Shown here: in pieces, positions 1 to 8,796 of the stretch
How positions within the stretch are numbered: the first letter of the stretch is position 1
Layout of the letters: each line of letters starts with the position of its first letter
Notes under the pieces: generated by a model
What the model saw: only the letters and a program-made list of their open reading frames with translations
Database searches by the model: none
Told to the model about the DNA's origin: nothing
Translations under genes and position numbers: made by a program
Origin: JBFXAM01 sp050184295
GTDB taxonomy: Bacteria > Planctomycetota > Phycisphaerae > UBA1845 > Fen-1342
Direction of reading: 5' to 3'
Length of the DNA: 64,000 nt
Assembly (NCBI GenBank): GCA_050184295.1
Contig: JBFXAM010000001.1
Coordinates: 1 to 64,000, forward strand

Positions 1-1
1 C

Positions 2-721
2 GCCACCGCCGGCGTGGGCGAACACGCCGGCGTCGCCTTTGTCATCCCCGCGAACCGGGCGCTGCGCGTAGCCCGGCAACTGAAGACTGGCGGCGAGGTC
101 GCGCGCGGCTGGCTCGGAATCCAGATGGGCGACATCACCCGCGACGACGCCGATGTGCTCGGGATTTCCGCGGATAGCGTGCGCGGCGTCATCGTCGAGG
201 GCGTGCTGCCGAATACGCCGGCCGCACAGGCCGGCCTGGTTCCCGAAGACGTCATCGTGCGGCTGAACGGCGCCGCGTTCGACGGCCGCAACGAGCTGCG
301 CAACCAGATCGCGGACATGCCGCCGGGCGCGGCCATCGAGCTCGATGTCCTGCGCGACGGCAAGCCCAATGCCGTCCGCGTGACGCTCGGAAAGCAGCCG
401 GACCGGATGGGCGCCGGGGCCGACACCATCGTCGGTCGTTCGATCGAGAAGCTCGGCGTGGAAGCGCTCTCGCTGCGACCCGAGCAAGCCACGCGGCTCG
501 GTTATGACCCGGACACGCGCGGCGTCGTGGTCGTGCGAAACGCCGACGAAAAGCTGCTCGGCGTACGCTCCGGAGAGGTGATCGTGTCCTTCAACGGCGA
601 GCGCGTCGCGTCCGTCGCCGAGCTCACGCGCGAGCTTCAGAAGGCCAAGAACGACGCCTATCGGCTTCAGGTGCTCGCGCCCGACGGCGAGCGGCGGACC
701 GTCATTCTCGAGCGGAACTGA
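2..721 (+). CDS. HtrA/DegP-like serine protease, C-terminal part with two PDZ domains (5' truncated)
   Basis: The reading frame is open to the left edge, so this is the end of a longer gene and the first GTG in the window is internal. The opening segment reads AGVAFVIPANRAL, which matches the end of the trypsin-like domain of HtrA proteases. A first PDZ domain follows at about residues 35-130 (GWLGIQMG, then VLPNTPAAQAGLVPEDVIVRLNG). A second, more diverged one lies at about 145-235 (RGVVVVRNADEKLLGVRSGEVIVSFNGERV). HtrA proteins degrade or refold damaged envelope proteins. The catalytic His, Asp and Ser lie outside the window, so activity cannot be judged. A compact hairpin follows the stop. 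Confidence 0.85.
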   Translation, partial: ATAGVGEHAGVAFVIPANRALRVARQLKTGGEVARGWLGIQMGDITRDDADVLGISADSVRGVIVEGVLPNTPAAQAGLVPEDVIVRLNGAAFDGRNELRNQIADMPPGAAIELDVLRDGKPNAVRVTLGKQPDRMGAGADTIVGRSIEKLGVEALSLRPEQATRLGYDPDTRGVVVVRNADEKLLGVRSGEVIVSFNGERVASVAELTRELQKAKNDAYRLQVLAPDGERRTVILERN

Positions 722-740
722 GCGGGACCACGTCAACCCA

Positions 741-770
741 GTGGAGAACCCCCGGGGGGCTTTTCTCCCA
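741..770. terminator. Compact GC hairpin between convergent genes
   Basis: An inverted repeat of the form GGAGAA-CCCCC / GGGGG-(GC)TTTTCTCC sits 20 bases after the HtrA stop and before the convergent metalloprotease gene. The loop is nearly absent, so the exact fold is uncertain. It is placed to act as a transcription terminator. Confidence 0.4.
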
Positions 771-852
771 CGCGCGCCGCGTACGGCCGGCCCATCGACG
801 GCGCCGACCGACGCCTCGCTCGACGCGGTTGCGCCGCCGGATCGTGCGCTTC

Positions 853-2997
853 CTACGGCGCCAGCCGCGCGACGAAGGCGTCGATGTCGAAGTTGTCGAC
901 GGAGCTGTCGCCGTTCACGTCCGCAAGCAGCCGATCGCACGCCGGATACTGCGCGGCATAACCGGCCGCATTGGTGAGCGCCAGCACGAACGCGTCGATA
1001 TCGAAATTGTTCAGCACCCCGTCGCAGTTCAGGTCGCCGGACTCCGTGCGGCGCGTCCATGCTCCGGTGGGGATGACCTGCCTGGCGGTCGCCGGCCCCT
1101 GGTAGCGGACGATCAATCCCGCGCCGCCGCCGCGCTCGAAGAACTCGACGCGGATCGCATGCGCGCCGGCCTGCAGCCCGATCACGCCGCTGCGCTCCTG
1201 CATGCCGTGCAAGCCGTCGTTGTTCACCACGAGCTGCGAGCCGACGAGCAGGCGTGAGCCGTCGTCCGATTCGGTGAAGAGCGTGTAGAGCCCGTCCTGC
1301 GGAACGGTGACGTACCCGGTGTAGACGGCGCCCACGTCATCCGCGCGTCCGCTTCCCGCGAAGACGTCGCTCGTGGAGGCGTAGTTGATCTGCGGGACGA
1401 TCTCGGTGGCATATGGCGCGAGCGTGGCGAAGTTCGGCAGGGCGCTCGGAGCTGTGAGCGCGTAATACTCGACGCGCACGCCGGGCAGCACGCCCAGCGG
1501 GTTGTCGGGCGTGCGCAGCACGTAAACATTGATGCTCACGACGGCGCTGTCGGTCTGCGCATCGTCGTCGACGACCGAGTAGCTGAACGAGTCCGCACCG
1601 ACGTAGTTCACCGGCGGCGTGTAGAGCAGTTCGTCGCGTCCGCCGGGTCCGGTGCCAATGGCGCGCACGACGACCCCGCCCGCCGCGCTCGTCGCGCTGA
1701 ACGTCGTGATCGTGAGCACGTCGCAGTTGGGGTCGGTGTCGTTGGCGAGCACGTCGATTCGCCGCGGCGTGTTTCGCTCGACGTTGGTCAGGTCGTCGAT
1801 CGCGAACGGGGCCAGCAGCGGGCCCGCCGACAGGCAGCCGCGCGAGTCGCGGAAGGGGACCATCGCGGCGATCGAGCCGGAGCTGAAACTGGTCAGGTTG
1901 CCGGTGCAGCCGCCGAGGCCGGAGCACATGATCGAGCAGTCCGGGTCGGCGTTGCAGTGCGGGGCGGCCCAGTTGTGCCCCAGCTCATGCGCGGTCAGCG
2001 CGACGCGGCTGGTGAGCGCGGTGGTGAAGCGCGACTGCGAGAGCCCGTATCCCAGGTCGGTGCAGATCGCGCTCAGCCACGCCACGCCGATGACGTTTCC
2101 GTCGATCTCCTTGCCGGTCATGAAGTGCGCCACGTCGCGGACGATCGCACCCTGCTGCGCGAGCCAGTGGTCGCGGAACTCGTTGAGCAGCGTGCTGTAA
2201 TTGGTCGACGTGTAGGGGTCGTCGATGCTGGTGCGTACGATGATCGTCGTGATCTCATAGCTGATCTGCACATCGCGGACGTAGATCAGCTCGACGCTGT
2301 TCATCACGTTTTCGATGTCGGCGACCGTGTTGGGAACGGCGCTCCCGTTGAGCTGATAAAACTCGTAGTCCGCGTCGAACGCAATCTGCGCCAGGCGATT
2401 GCATCCGGCGCCCGCGGTTCCGCCGGCGCCGCCCTCGTTGGAGCCGTCGCCGCGATTACCCAAGGTCTCAACGCCGCACGTCCACTCGCCGACCGCAACG
2501 TCGTCCATCGCGTAGACGACGTGTGCCGCGGCGTCGGCGGCCGAACCGGCGTCCAGCGGCTGCACGCCCCACACACGACCGTCGACCTCGCGGACATACG
2601 CCGACAGGCGCCCGTCGCTCAGCGACGCCGCCACCAGGCTCTCGGCGCGCTCCAGCACGACGCCGCGATAGGTCGCGACCGGCGGCGGCGTGTGCTCGAC
2701 GAGTGTGCCGTCGGCGCCGGGGACCAGCACCCGGAAGCCGTCGCCGCGCAGCGAGTAGCGAACCAGGTCGAGCGTCGCGGGCGCGCCGTCGATCCACAGC
2801 TTGGCCTGAAAGTGCTCGGGATTGCCCGGCGGAAGGTCGAGTGAGCGAACGTCGCCCCGCAGCAGACCCAGGCGTGCGACCGCGTGATCGGCGGCGAGCA
2901 GGTCGGACGCCTGCGGTGCGGCGATCACCGCGACGGTTTGCAGGCCGGCGAGCGCCGCGAGAATCAGTCGGCTCCTGGAGCGAATGGTGGGGTACAT
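853..2997 (-). CDS. Secreted reprolysin-like metalloprotease with Ig-like, PA14 and dockerin-like modules
   Basis: The 714-residue protein begins with a signal peptide (a basic start, then a hydrophobic stretch ending near AVIAAPQA). The metzincin zinc site HELGHNWAAPH is at residues 337-347, with His337, His341 and His347 as ligands, Glu338 as base, and a downstream Met-turn candidate (CSIMCSG). The family glycine between the second and third His is Ala here, and the third His is followed by Cys. A bacterial Ig/cadherin-like domain follows (VLANDTDPNCD ... YTPPVNYVGADSFSYSV), then a PA14-like domain at about 515-650 (GLYTLFTESDDGSRLLVG). The end is a dockerin-like pair, DLNCDGVLNNFDIDAF and DVNGDSSVDNFDIDAF. 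It is likely an extracellular peptidase; the substrate is unknown. Confidence 0.85.
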   Translation of the reverse strand: MYPTIRSRSRLILAALAGLQTVAVIAAPQASDLLAADHAVARLGLLRGDVRSLDLPPGNPEHFQAKLWIDGAPATLDLVRYSLRGDGFRVLVPGADGTLVEHTPPPVATYRGVVLERAESLVAASLSDGRLSAYVREVDGRVWGVQPLDAGSAADAAAHVVYAMDDVAVGEWTCGVETLGNRGDGSNEGGAGGTAGAGCNRLAQIAFDADYEFYQLNGSAVPNTVADIENVMNSVELIYVRDVQISYEITTIIVRTSIDDPYTSTNYSTLLNEFRDHWLAQQGAIVRDVAHFMTGKEIDGNVIGVAWLSAICTDLGYGLSQSRFTTALTSRVALTAHELGHNWAAPHCNADPDCSIMCSGLGGCTGNLTSFSSGSIAAMVPFRDSRGCLSAGPLLAPFAIDDLTNVERNTPRRIDVLANDTDPNCDVLTITTFSATSAAGGVVVRAIGTGPGGRDELLYTPPVNYVGADSFSYSVVDDDAQTDSAVVSINVYVLRTPDNPLGVLPGVRVEYYALTAPSALPNFATLAPYATEIVPQINYASTSDVFAGSGRADDVGAVYTGYVTVPQDGLYTLFTESDDGSRLLVGSQLVVNNDGLHGMQERSGVIGLQAGAHAIRVEFFERGGGAGLIVRYQGPATARQVIPTGAWTRRTESGDLNCDGVLNNFDIDAFVLALTNAAGYAAQYPACDRLLADVNGDSSVDNFDIDAFVARLAP

Positions 2998-3072
2998 CGG
3001 CCATCCTCAGCTTGTTGAATGCGGGTCGGCGCGTCGAGTCCCGCTCGGACGCGCGAATCGGCAAGCGGCGGC

Positions 3073-3134
3073 GCAACTCGCCGCATGCGGCCTCGCGCGG
3101 TGCCGGCCGGCGCCGGCGCCGCCGCGCGAGTTGC
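3073..3134. repeat. Nested inverted repeats upstream of the metalloprotease gene
   Basis: Perfect 8-base arms GCAACTCG (3073-3080) and CGAGTTGC (3127-3134) enclose a second near-palindrome (CTCGCGCGG ... GCCGCGCGAG, 3092-3130). The structure lies in the 347-base gap between two divergent genes (2998-3344), just downstream of the predicted minus-strand promoter, so it would form in the metalloprotease 5' leader. Confidence 0.4.
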
Positions 3135-3137
3135 TGC

Positions 3138-3165
3138 ATTGTAACCGCCGTCACGGGCTGTTCAC
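3138..3165 (-). promoter_or_regulatory. Candidate sigma70-type promoter for the metalloprotease gene
   Basis: On the minus strand the hexamers GTGAAC and TACAAT are 16 bases apart, about 140 bases before the ATG at 2997. Both are close to the -35/-10 consensus. The rest of the 2998-3344 gap holds the inverted repeats and the ribosome binding site of the plus-strand gene. Confidence 0.35.
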
Positions 3166-3344
3166 GCGTAGTTTTACCTGCTCCGAAAACCTGCCGCCGA
3201 CGGAAGATCGACGCGTAGCCCGCGCGGGGAGCCCGCGGGGGGCGCGGGAACGTTAGCGCGGCGCGCTTGGCGCGGACGGCTTGCTCCCGCACTGTACCGG
3301 CACGTTCGTGGCCGTGGTCTGCGGTGTTCAGCGAGGAAGTTTCC

Positions 3345-5714
3345 ATGTCTGTATCGCGCCGTGTCTGGGGTTCGATCGGGTCGATCGTGGTGGCCGCGGC
3401 TGTGCCCTGCGCCGGATCCGTGTTTGTTTCGGCTGTCCATGCGGACCAGCCGCCGCCTGCAACCGCCGCGGGCGCGACGACCGCGCCGTCCGACCCACCC
3501 GCCACCGCGCCCAGCGGCGACGCGACGACGGCGCCGGCTACTTCGCCCGCGACGCCGAAAGAGCTCACGCTGGACGCGATTCTCGGTCCTGACAACAAGG
3601 TCGATTTCGATGGGAGCTACAAGTCCGGCCTGCGCTGGGACGGCTCCCACTACCTGGAGCGCCGCGACGGCGTGCTTTGCCGCATCGATCCACTGACCGA
3701 CGATGCGACGCCCGCCTTCGACCGCGACGCGCTCGCGGCCGCGCTGCTGAAACAGGGCGATTGGGACGCGAAGGCCGCAGCCGCAAAGGCGAAGGATCCG
3801 GGCCGTTTCAGCGCCGCGCGCTCGACGGTGCTCATCGAGCGCGACGGCGCGCTGTATACGTACCGCATGCCGAAGCTTCGTAGCCATGCTGGCAGTTCGG
3901 CGCGCGACAGCGGAAGCAGGAGCGAGCGCGTGCGCCGGATCGCCGGCCCGCCTGGCGCCAGGGGCGAGCGCAAGGTGCTTGCGCTCAGTCCCGCCGGCGG
4001 CTTCGTCTCGTTCGTCCGCAACAACGATCTCCACACGCTCGATGCCCGCACCGGTTGGGAGCATCGCCTCACCTGCGACGGCGACGAGCACACGCTCAAC
4101 GGCATCCTGGATTGGGTTTATCAGGAAGAGGTATACGGCCGCGGCAACTGGCGCGGGTACTGGTGGCGCGACGACGACGCGTTCATCGCGTTTCTTCAAC
4201 TGGATGAGTCCGAGGTCCCGGTCTACACGATCGTCGAGCCGACCCCGCGGCAGCCGGCGGTCGAGCAATATCCCTATCCGCGGGCCGGCGATCCCAATCC
4301 GCGCGTGCGGGTCGGGGTTGTGCGGCCGCGCGGCGGATTTGTCACGTGGGTAGACCTGAAGCGCTACGCCGACGCCGATCCGCTCGTCGTGCGCGTCGAC
4401 TGGGCGCCCGACGGGCGGCTCCTGCTCCAGGTTCAGGATCGCCAGCAGCGCTGGTTGGCGCTGTGCGACGCCGATCCGCGCAGCGGCGCGACGCGCGAGC
4501 TGATCCGCGAGCAGACCGCGGCGTGGGTGGAGCCGCTCGGTGCGCCGAGATTCTTGCCCGACGGCTCGTTGATCTGGCTCAGCGAGCGCGACGGCTGGCG
4601 CCACGCGTACCACTATCGCCGCGACGGCTCGCTCATCCGTCCGGTGACGCGCGGCGACTGGGACGTGGAGAGCGTTCACGTCATCGACGAGTCCGCGCGG
4701 TGCGTCTATGTCAGCGGCTCGCGCGAGACGCCGTTGGAGGACCACGTCTACCGCGTGCCGCTCGACGGCGGCGAGGCGGTGCGCCTGACCGAATTGGGTT
4801 GGTCGCATGCGGCAAGCTTCGATGAGTTCGGGCGGTTCTTCATCGACACGTTCAGCAACCTGACGACGCCGCCGAAGGTGCATCTGCGCCGATCCGACGG
4901 CAGCCTGGTCCGCGTCATCAGCGCGAACGACACGCAGGTCGCGGCCGAATACGACCTCGTCACGCCCGACCTGGTGCGCGTGCCGGCGCGCGACGGGGCG
5001 TGGCTTAACGGGATGATCCTTCGTCCGCAGACGATCGCCGCGGGGCAGCGCTTGCCGGTGTGGTTTCCCGTGTATGCCGGCCCCGCGTCGCCGACCGTGA
5101 GCAATCGCTGGGGCGGAACCAACGTGCTGATGCATCAATACCTCGTGCAGCGCGGATATGTCGTGTTCGCGGTCGATCCGCGGAGCGCGAGCGGGCATGG
5201 CGCGGTCTCGGCCTGGCAGGCGTATCGCCGGCTCGGAGAGCAGGAGCTGGCCGACCTCGAAGACGCCGCGAAGTGGATCGCGTCGCAGGGATATGCGGAT
5301 CCGAGTCGCTTCGGAATCTATGGGTTTTCCTACGGCGGGTTCATGACCTGCTACGCGATGACGCACAGCGATGTGTTCCGCCTGGGTATCGCGGGCGGAT
5401 CCGTGACGGACTGGCGGTACTACGACAGCATCTACACCGAGCGATTCATGCTGACGCCGAAGGAGAACGAAGCCGGGTATGACGCGACGTCGACAGTGAA
5501 GAAAGCGGAACGGCTGTCGGGCAGATTGCTGCTCGTTCACGGGGCGATCGACGAGAACGTGCATTTCAAGAATACGCTCGAGCTGATGCTGGCGCTCCAG
5601 AAGCACCGCAAGCAGTTTGACATGATGCTCTACCCGCGCGATCGGCACGGCATCGGAGAAGGCCGGCGGCACTTTGCGGAGCTGCGTTTGGATTACATCT
5701 TGGAGGGATTGTGA
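3345..5714 (+). CDS. Prolyl oligopeptidase family S9 peptidase, dipeptidyl-peptidase IV-like
   Basis: The ATG at 3345 is preferred over an in-frame start at 3267: it follows a purine-rich site (GAGGAAG) and opens a signal peptide (MSVSRRVWGSIGSIVVAAAV). A Pro/Thr/Ala-rich linker follows, then a beta-propeller region holding DWVYQEEVYGR, the place where DPP-IV proteins keep the Glu pair that binds the substrate amino terminus. The alpha/beta-hydrolase domain carries the triad: Ser662 in GFSYGG, Asp736 in GAIDEN and His768 in DRHG. At 789 residues it has normal DPP-IV length. It probably cleaves dipeptides from peptides in the periplasm and may act on products of the neighbouring proteases, which is inference. 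Confidence 0.9.
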   Translation: MSVSRRVWGSIGSIVVAAAVPCAGSVFVSAVHADQPPPATAAGATTAPSDPPATAPSGDATTAPATSPATPKELTLDAILGPDNKVDFDGSYKSGLRWDGSHYLERRDGVLCRIDPLTDDATPAFDRDALAAALLKQGDWDAKAAAAKAKDPGRFSAARSTVLIERDGALYTYRMPKLRSHAGSSARDSGSRSERVRRIAGPPGARGERKVLALSPAGGFVSFVRNNDLHTLDARTGWEHRLTCDGDEHTLNGILDWVYQEEVYGRGNWRGYWWRDDDAFIAFLQLDESEVPVYTIVEPTPRQPAVEQYPYPRAGDPNPRVRVGVVRPRGGFVTWVDLKRYADADPLVVRVDWAPDGRLLLQVQDRQQRWLALCDADPRSGATRELIREQTAAWVEPLGAPRFLPDGSLIWLSERDGWRHAYHYRRDGSLIRPVTRGDWDVESVHVIDESARCVYVSGSRETPLEDHVYRVPLDGGEAVRLTELGWSHAASFDEFGRFFIDTFSNLTTPPKVHLRRSDGSLVRVISANDTQVAAEYDLVTPDLVRVPARDGAWLNGMILRPQTIAAGQRLPVWFPVYAGPASPTVSNRWGGTNVLMHQYLVQRGYVVFAVDPRSASGHGAVSAWQAYRRLGEQELADLEDAAKWIASQGYADPSRFGIYGFSYGGFMTCYAMTHSDVFRLGIAGGSVTDWRYYDSIYTERFMLTPKENEAGYDATSTVKKAERLSGRLLLVHGAIDENVHFKNTLELMLALQKHRKQFDMMLYPRDRHGIGEGRRHFAELRLDYILEGL

Positions 5715-5787
5715 ACCGCGCGGCAGAGTTGTCGCGGCGCGACGGGGGAGCACGTGTCGGCTCGGCCGAGGTGGCGCCGCGCAAGCC

Positions 5788-5821
5788 GAGCGCCCGGACC
5801 GGCGGAGCCGACCGGGCGCTC
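5788..5821. terminator. Bidirectional hairpin terminator
   Basis: Perfect 10-base arms GAGCGCCCGG and CCGGGCGCTC enclose a 14-base loop midway between the convergent S9 peptidase and beta-helix genes. There is no T-tract, but position and stem strength suit a terminator serving both strands. Confidence 0.55.
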
Positions 5822-5839
5822 GGGTCCTGCGGTGCGTCG

Positions 5840-7960
5840 TTATGGGCATGAGCCCTGGGTGAGGCACGCGACGAACGGATCGATGTCGAAGTTGTTGAGC
5901 AGCCCGTTCTGGTCGACATCGCCGTTCATCGCGTCGCAGTTTGGAAACGCGGCCGCGTACGCGCCGGCGTCTGTGACGGCGAGCACAAACGGGTCGATGT
6001 CGAAGTTGTTCACGAGCCCGTCGCAATTCATGTCGGCGCGCACGGGCGGCGCGAGCTCATACGCCCCCAGGTCGACGAGCGGCGCGCTCCCGGCCCCGGT
6101 ATCGGGAACCCCGGGCACGTCGCGGCGGCGTGGCTGCCAGTCCAGGTCGAACGGTACGAGCTCCAGCACGGTGCCGTTGGCATTGAGATCGAGGATGTCG
6201 CTGCCCACGAGGCTGTTGCTGCCCGCGTCGATCAGAGGCGAATCGGAGCGCAGTCGCAGGTCGTCGTTGAGATCCCCGTATCCATCGCCGCCGTCGGCGT
6301 TGCGGAAGCGCGGGTTGGCGCCGGTGTTTCCGGGACCGGGGAAGGTCGCGTCGCTGTACGCTTCGAGGCAGGAGTACTGTACGGCAGCGGAGGCGCTCGG
6401 TGTGTTGAGCTGCGCCGCGAGGATTCCGATCGGCAACGAGCCCGCGCGGTTCGCCCAGGCGATGGAGTTGTGTAGCGCGACGGCCGCGCCGGCGGTGGCG
6501 AGGATACCGCCGCTGCTCTGCTCGGACCGGTTTCCGACGATCGAGCTGTTCGTGATGGTGAGCGACGTGCTGCCGCCGGTGACGCGGATGGCCCCCGCCG
6601 CCTGCACCGCGGTGTTGCCGGCGAACATGCAGTTGCTGATCGTCGCGGCGCCGGTCACGATGTTGACAGCGCCGGCGTTGCGGCCCGCCGCATTGCCCAG
6701 GAATCGGCAGTGGAAGACGCGCAGCGGCAGCGGCGACGAAGTGTTCTGATGCCAGATCGCGCCGCCGTCGTCGTCCGCGCTGTTGGCCTGAAAAAGGCAA
6801 TTGACGAATGTCGGCGCGCCGTTGGCGACGTAGACGGCCCCACCGGAAACGGCGTGGTTGGCGATGAATTTGCAGTTGCGGATTGTCGGCGACCCGTCGT
6901 TCACATAGAGTCCGCCGCCGAACTCGCCCCACGGCACCGCGAGGTCAGCCTGACCGCCGAGGATCGTGAATCCATCCAGAATCGCGGTGGCGTCATTGGC
7001 GACGACCTGCACGACGTGCAGCGAGTTGTCGAACGGCAGCGGACCGCCGATGTTGCCGCTGAGAACCGTCGGGTGCGCGTCGATGTCGCGTTGCGAAAGG
7101 TCCGATTCGCCGCCGGCAAAGCCGCCGCAGATGCGCACGCCGTCGACGAGTTCGAACGCGTCCGAGCGTGCGGTCCCGGTCGTTGGCGCGTAGACGCCGG
7201 CGGCGACCCAGATCTCGGTGATCGCGCCGCCGTACTGCGCCACGCCCGCAGTTGCGTCCTCAAGCCGATCGAACGCGTCGTTCCAGCTCAGACCGGTGCC
7301 GGCGCCTGAAGCGTTGCGGTCGACGTAGAGGCGCCGCGGCAACTTCCGAATCTGAAGTCCGTTCAGGACTGGGTTGGCGGAGCTGAAGTTCTCGTTGGCG
7401 CCGATGTGCATCGTAACCATCGCGCCGGCTTGAACGTCGACGTAGTGCCGCGCGTGCGTGACGTATTGCACAAACGTGTTGAGCGGATGATAGCCGCCGA
7501 CGATCTGCCCCTGCGTCGGAAACGGAAAGTTCCGTCCTACCATCGAGTCGGGATCGGGGCGGTTGGGGGCGTCGGCGAAGGTGTAGACGAAGTACGGACC
7601 CGCATCGAGCCCGTGGATTTGCACGACGAACTCGGTATCGCGGTTCAGACCCTGCATGCCGTCCTCCATCAGGTCGGCAAAGTCGCCGCTCGCGGAACCG
7701 TCAAACAAATGGAATGGGGCGGCGTCGCCGAGCGTGAAGCCCTCGATGGTGACGCCGCTGATTGCGCCGTTCAGTCCCCGCAGCGATTGCGGGTCCGCGG
7801 GAATCGCATCGAGGCCATTCCAGAAACCGGGCTGGGAGCCGGCGCCGGCAAAGCTCGACGAAGGAACCTGGAACGTGTTGAAATCGATGTTGAACGACTG
7901 TGCGAGAGCCGCGGCCGTGCAAACGCCGGCCGCGGCGGTCGAGACGACAAACCGTTTCAT
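5840..7960 (-). CDS. Secreted parallel beta-helix (choice-of-anchor Q-like) protein with dockerin-like C-terminus
   Basis: The ATG at 7960 opens a clear signal peptide (MKRFVVSTAAAGVCTAAALA), so the long in-frame extension upstream is not used. An N-terminal jelly-roll-like region (to about residue 210) is followed by NASGAGTGLSWNDAFDRLEDA and then by repeats typical of polymorphic right-handed beta-helix proteins (GSPTIRNCKFIANHAVSGGA, FVNCLFQANSADDDGGA). It ends with two dockerin-like loops (DMNCDGLVNNFDIDPF, DVDQNGLLNNFDIDPF). It is 706 residues and lacks recognisable catalytic residues. It may be a surface or polysaccharide-binding protein. The dockerin pair is shared with four other genes in this window. 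Confidence 0.8.
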   Translation of the reverse strand: MKRFVVSTAAAGVCTAAALAQSFNIDFNTFQVPSSSFAGAGSQPGFWNGLDAIPADPQSLRGLNGAISGVTIEGFTLGDAAPFHLFDGSASGDFADLMEDGMQGLNRDTEFVVQIHGLDAGPYFVYTFADAPNRPDPDSMVGRNFPFPTQGQIVGGYHPLNTFVQYVTHARHYVDVQAGAMVTMHIGANENFSSANPVLNGLQIRKLPRRLYVDRNASGAGTGLSWNDAFDRLEDATAGVAQYGGAITEIWVAAGVYAPTTGTARSDAFELVDGVRICGGFAGGESDLSQRDIDAHPTVLSGNIGGPLPFDNSLHVVQVVANDATAILDGFTILGGQADLAVPWGEFGGGLYVNDGSPTIRNCKFIANHAVSGGAVYVANGAPTFVNCLFQANSADDDGGAIWHQNTSSPLPLRVFHCRFLGNAAGRNAGAVNIVTGAATISNCMFAGNTAVQAAGAIRVTGGSTSLTITNSSIVGNRSEQSSGGILATAGAAVALHNSIAWANRAGSLPIGILAAQLNTPSASAAVQYSCLEAYSDATFPGPGNTGANPRFRNADGGDGYGDLNDDLRLRSDSPLIDAGSNSLVGSDILDLNANGTVLELVPFDLDWQPRRRDVPGVPDTGAGSAPLVDLGAYELAPPVRADMNCDGLVNNFDIDPFVLAVTDAGAYAAAFPNCDAMNGDVDQNGLLNNFDIDPFVACLTQGSCP

Positions 7961-8133
7961 GCTGCGGGTCTCCAGAGGATTCGCGCCCGATTCGGTTACG
8001 GGACGGGTCCGGGCCGGGCGCGGGCGCCAGACGCGTGCGGTCGAAGGGAGAGGCAGGAAAGCCGCCCCGTGCCCTTGAAAAAGAAAGCGCTCGGAATCCG
8101 CGCTGCGGCAGCGGGCTTGCCGCCGGAATGGTT

Positions 8134-8163
8134 TTGCCGGGCCAGGCCCGGTCGCGATAGACT
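8134..8163 (+). promoter_or_regulatory. Candidate promoter for the ECF sigma factor gene
   Basis: TTGCCG and TAGACT are separated by 18 bases and end 28 bases before the GTG start at 8192. The match is moderate. ECF genes can also be autoregulated from promoters not recognisable here. Confidence 0.3.
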
Positions 8164-8191
8164 GGCTTGAGTCCGCTGGAGCAGGTGTGGC

Positions 8192-8761
8192 GTGAACGAC
8201 TCTGCCGCCGAGACGACCGGGTTGCTGCGTGCCATGACGGCGGGAGATCCATCGGCCGGCGCGACACTTCTTCCGCTGGTTTACGATGCACTGCACGGGA
8301 TCGCTTCGCGCTACCTGAGGCAGGAGCGCCCCGGCCACACGCTCCAACCGACCGCCCTCGTGCACGAGGTCTACCTGCGACTCGTCGGCAGCGGCGACGT
8401 GGGTTTCCGCGGCCGGGCGCACTTCCTGGCCGTCGCGGGCGCCGCGATGCGGAACATTCTGGTGAACCACGCGCTGGCGCGCCGCGCAGCCAAGCGCGGC
8501 GGCGGCGCGCGGCCGGCCGGAATCGAAGTCGAGCCGCCGAGCGATGGGCCGCCGGTCCCCGACGTGGTCGCGCTCCACGACGCACTGGGACGGCTGGCGG
8601 CGCTTGACGCGCGCAAGGCGCAGGTTGTGGAGCAGCGCTTCTTTGGCGGGATGACCACCGCGGAGATCGCGATCGTGCTCGGCTGCTCCGTGTCCACGGT
8701 CGAAGCGGACTGGCGGATGGCGCGGGCCTGGCTGTCCAGCGAGCTCAGCGAGGAATGCTGA
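8192..8761 (+). CDS. ECF-type RNA polymerase sigma factor, planctomycete subfamily (TIGR02999-like)
   Basis: The 189-residue protein has region 2 (PLVYDALHGIASRYLRQER, then TALVHEVYLRLV and FRGRAHFLAVAGAAMRNILV) and region 4 with its helix-turn-helix (TTAEIAIVLGCSVSTVEADW). This pattern is characteristic of an ECF group expanded in Planctomycetota. The start is a GTG; no strong ribosome site precedes it. The kinase gene begins about 35 bases downstream, and an alternative kinase start would overlap this stop. In this phylum such pairs are thought to form a signalling unit in which the kinase, not a classical anti-sigma factor, controls the sigma factor. No anti-sigma gene is present. Confidence 0.9.
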   Translation: MNDSAAETTGLLRAMTAGDPSAGATLLPLVYDALHGIASRYLRQERPGHTLQPTALVHEVYLRLVGSGDVGFRGRAHFLAVAGAAMRNILVNHALARRAAKRGGGARPAGIEVEPPSDGPPVPDVVALHDALGRLAALDARKAQVVEQRFFGGMTTAEIAIVLGCSVSTVEADWRMARAWLSSELSEEC

Positions 8762-8796
8762 TCCGCGCCCGCGGGCGCGGCAGCGCGTGGCCGCTC

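Noticed and set aside
3174..6026. A 950-codon open frame antisense to the S9 peptidase gene
   Set aside because: It mirrors the coding frame of a well-supported enzyme, is rich in Arg/Ala/His, and has no domain. High GC content creates such open antisense frames.
5840..7960. A cellulosome gene cluster based on the dockerin-like ends
   Set aside because: No cohesin scaffold or glycoside hydrolase with a dockerin is present in the window, and the tagged proteins are functionally unrelated.
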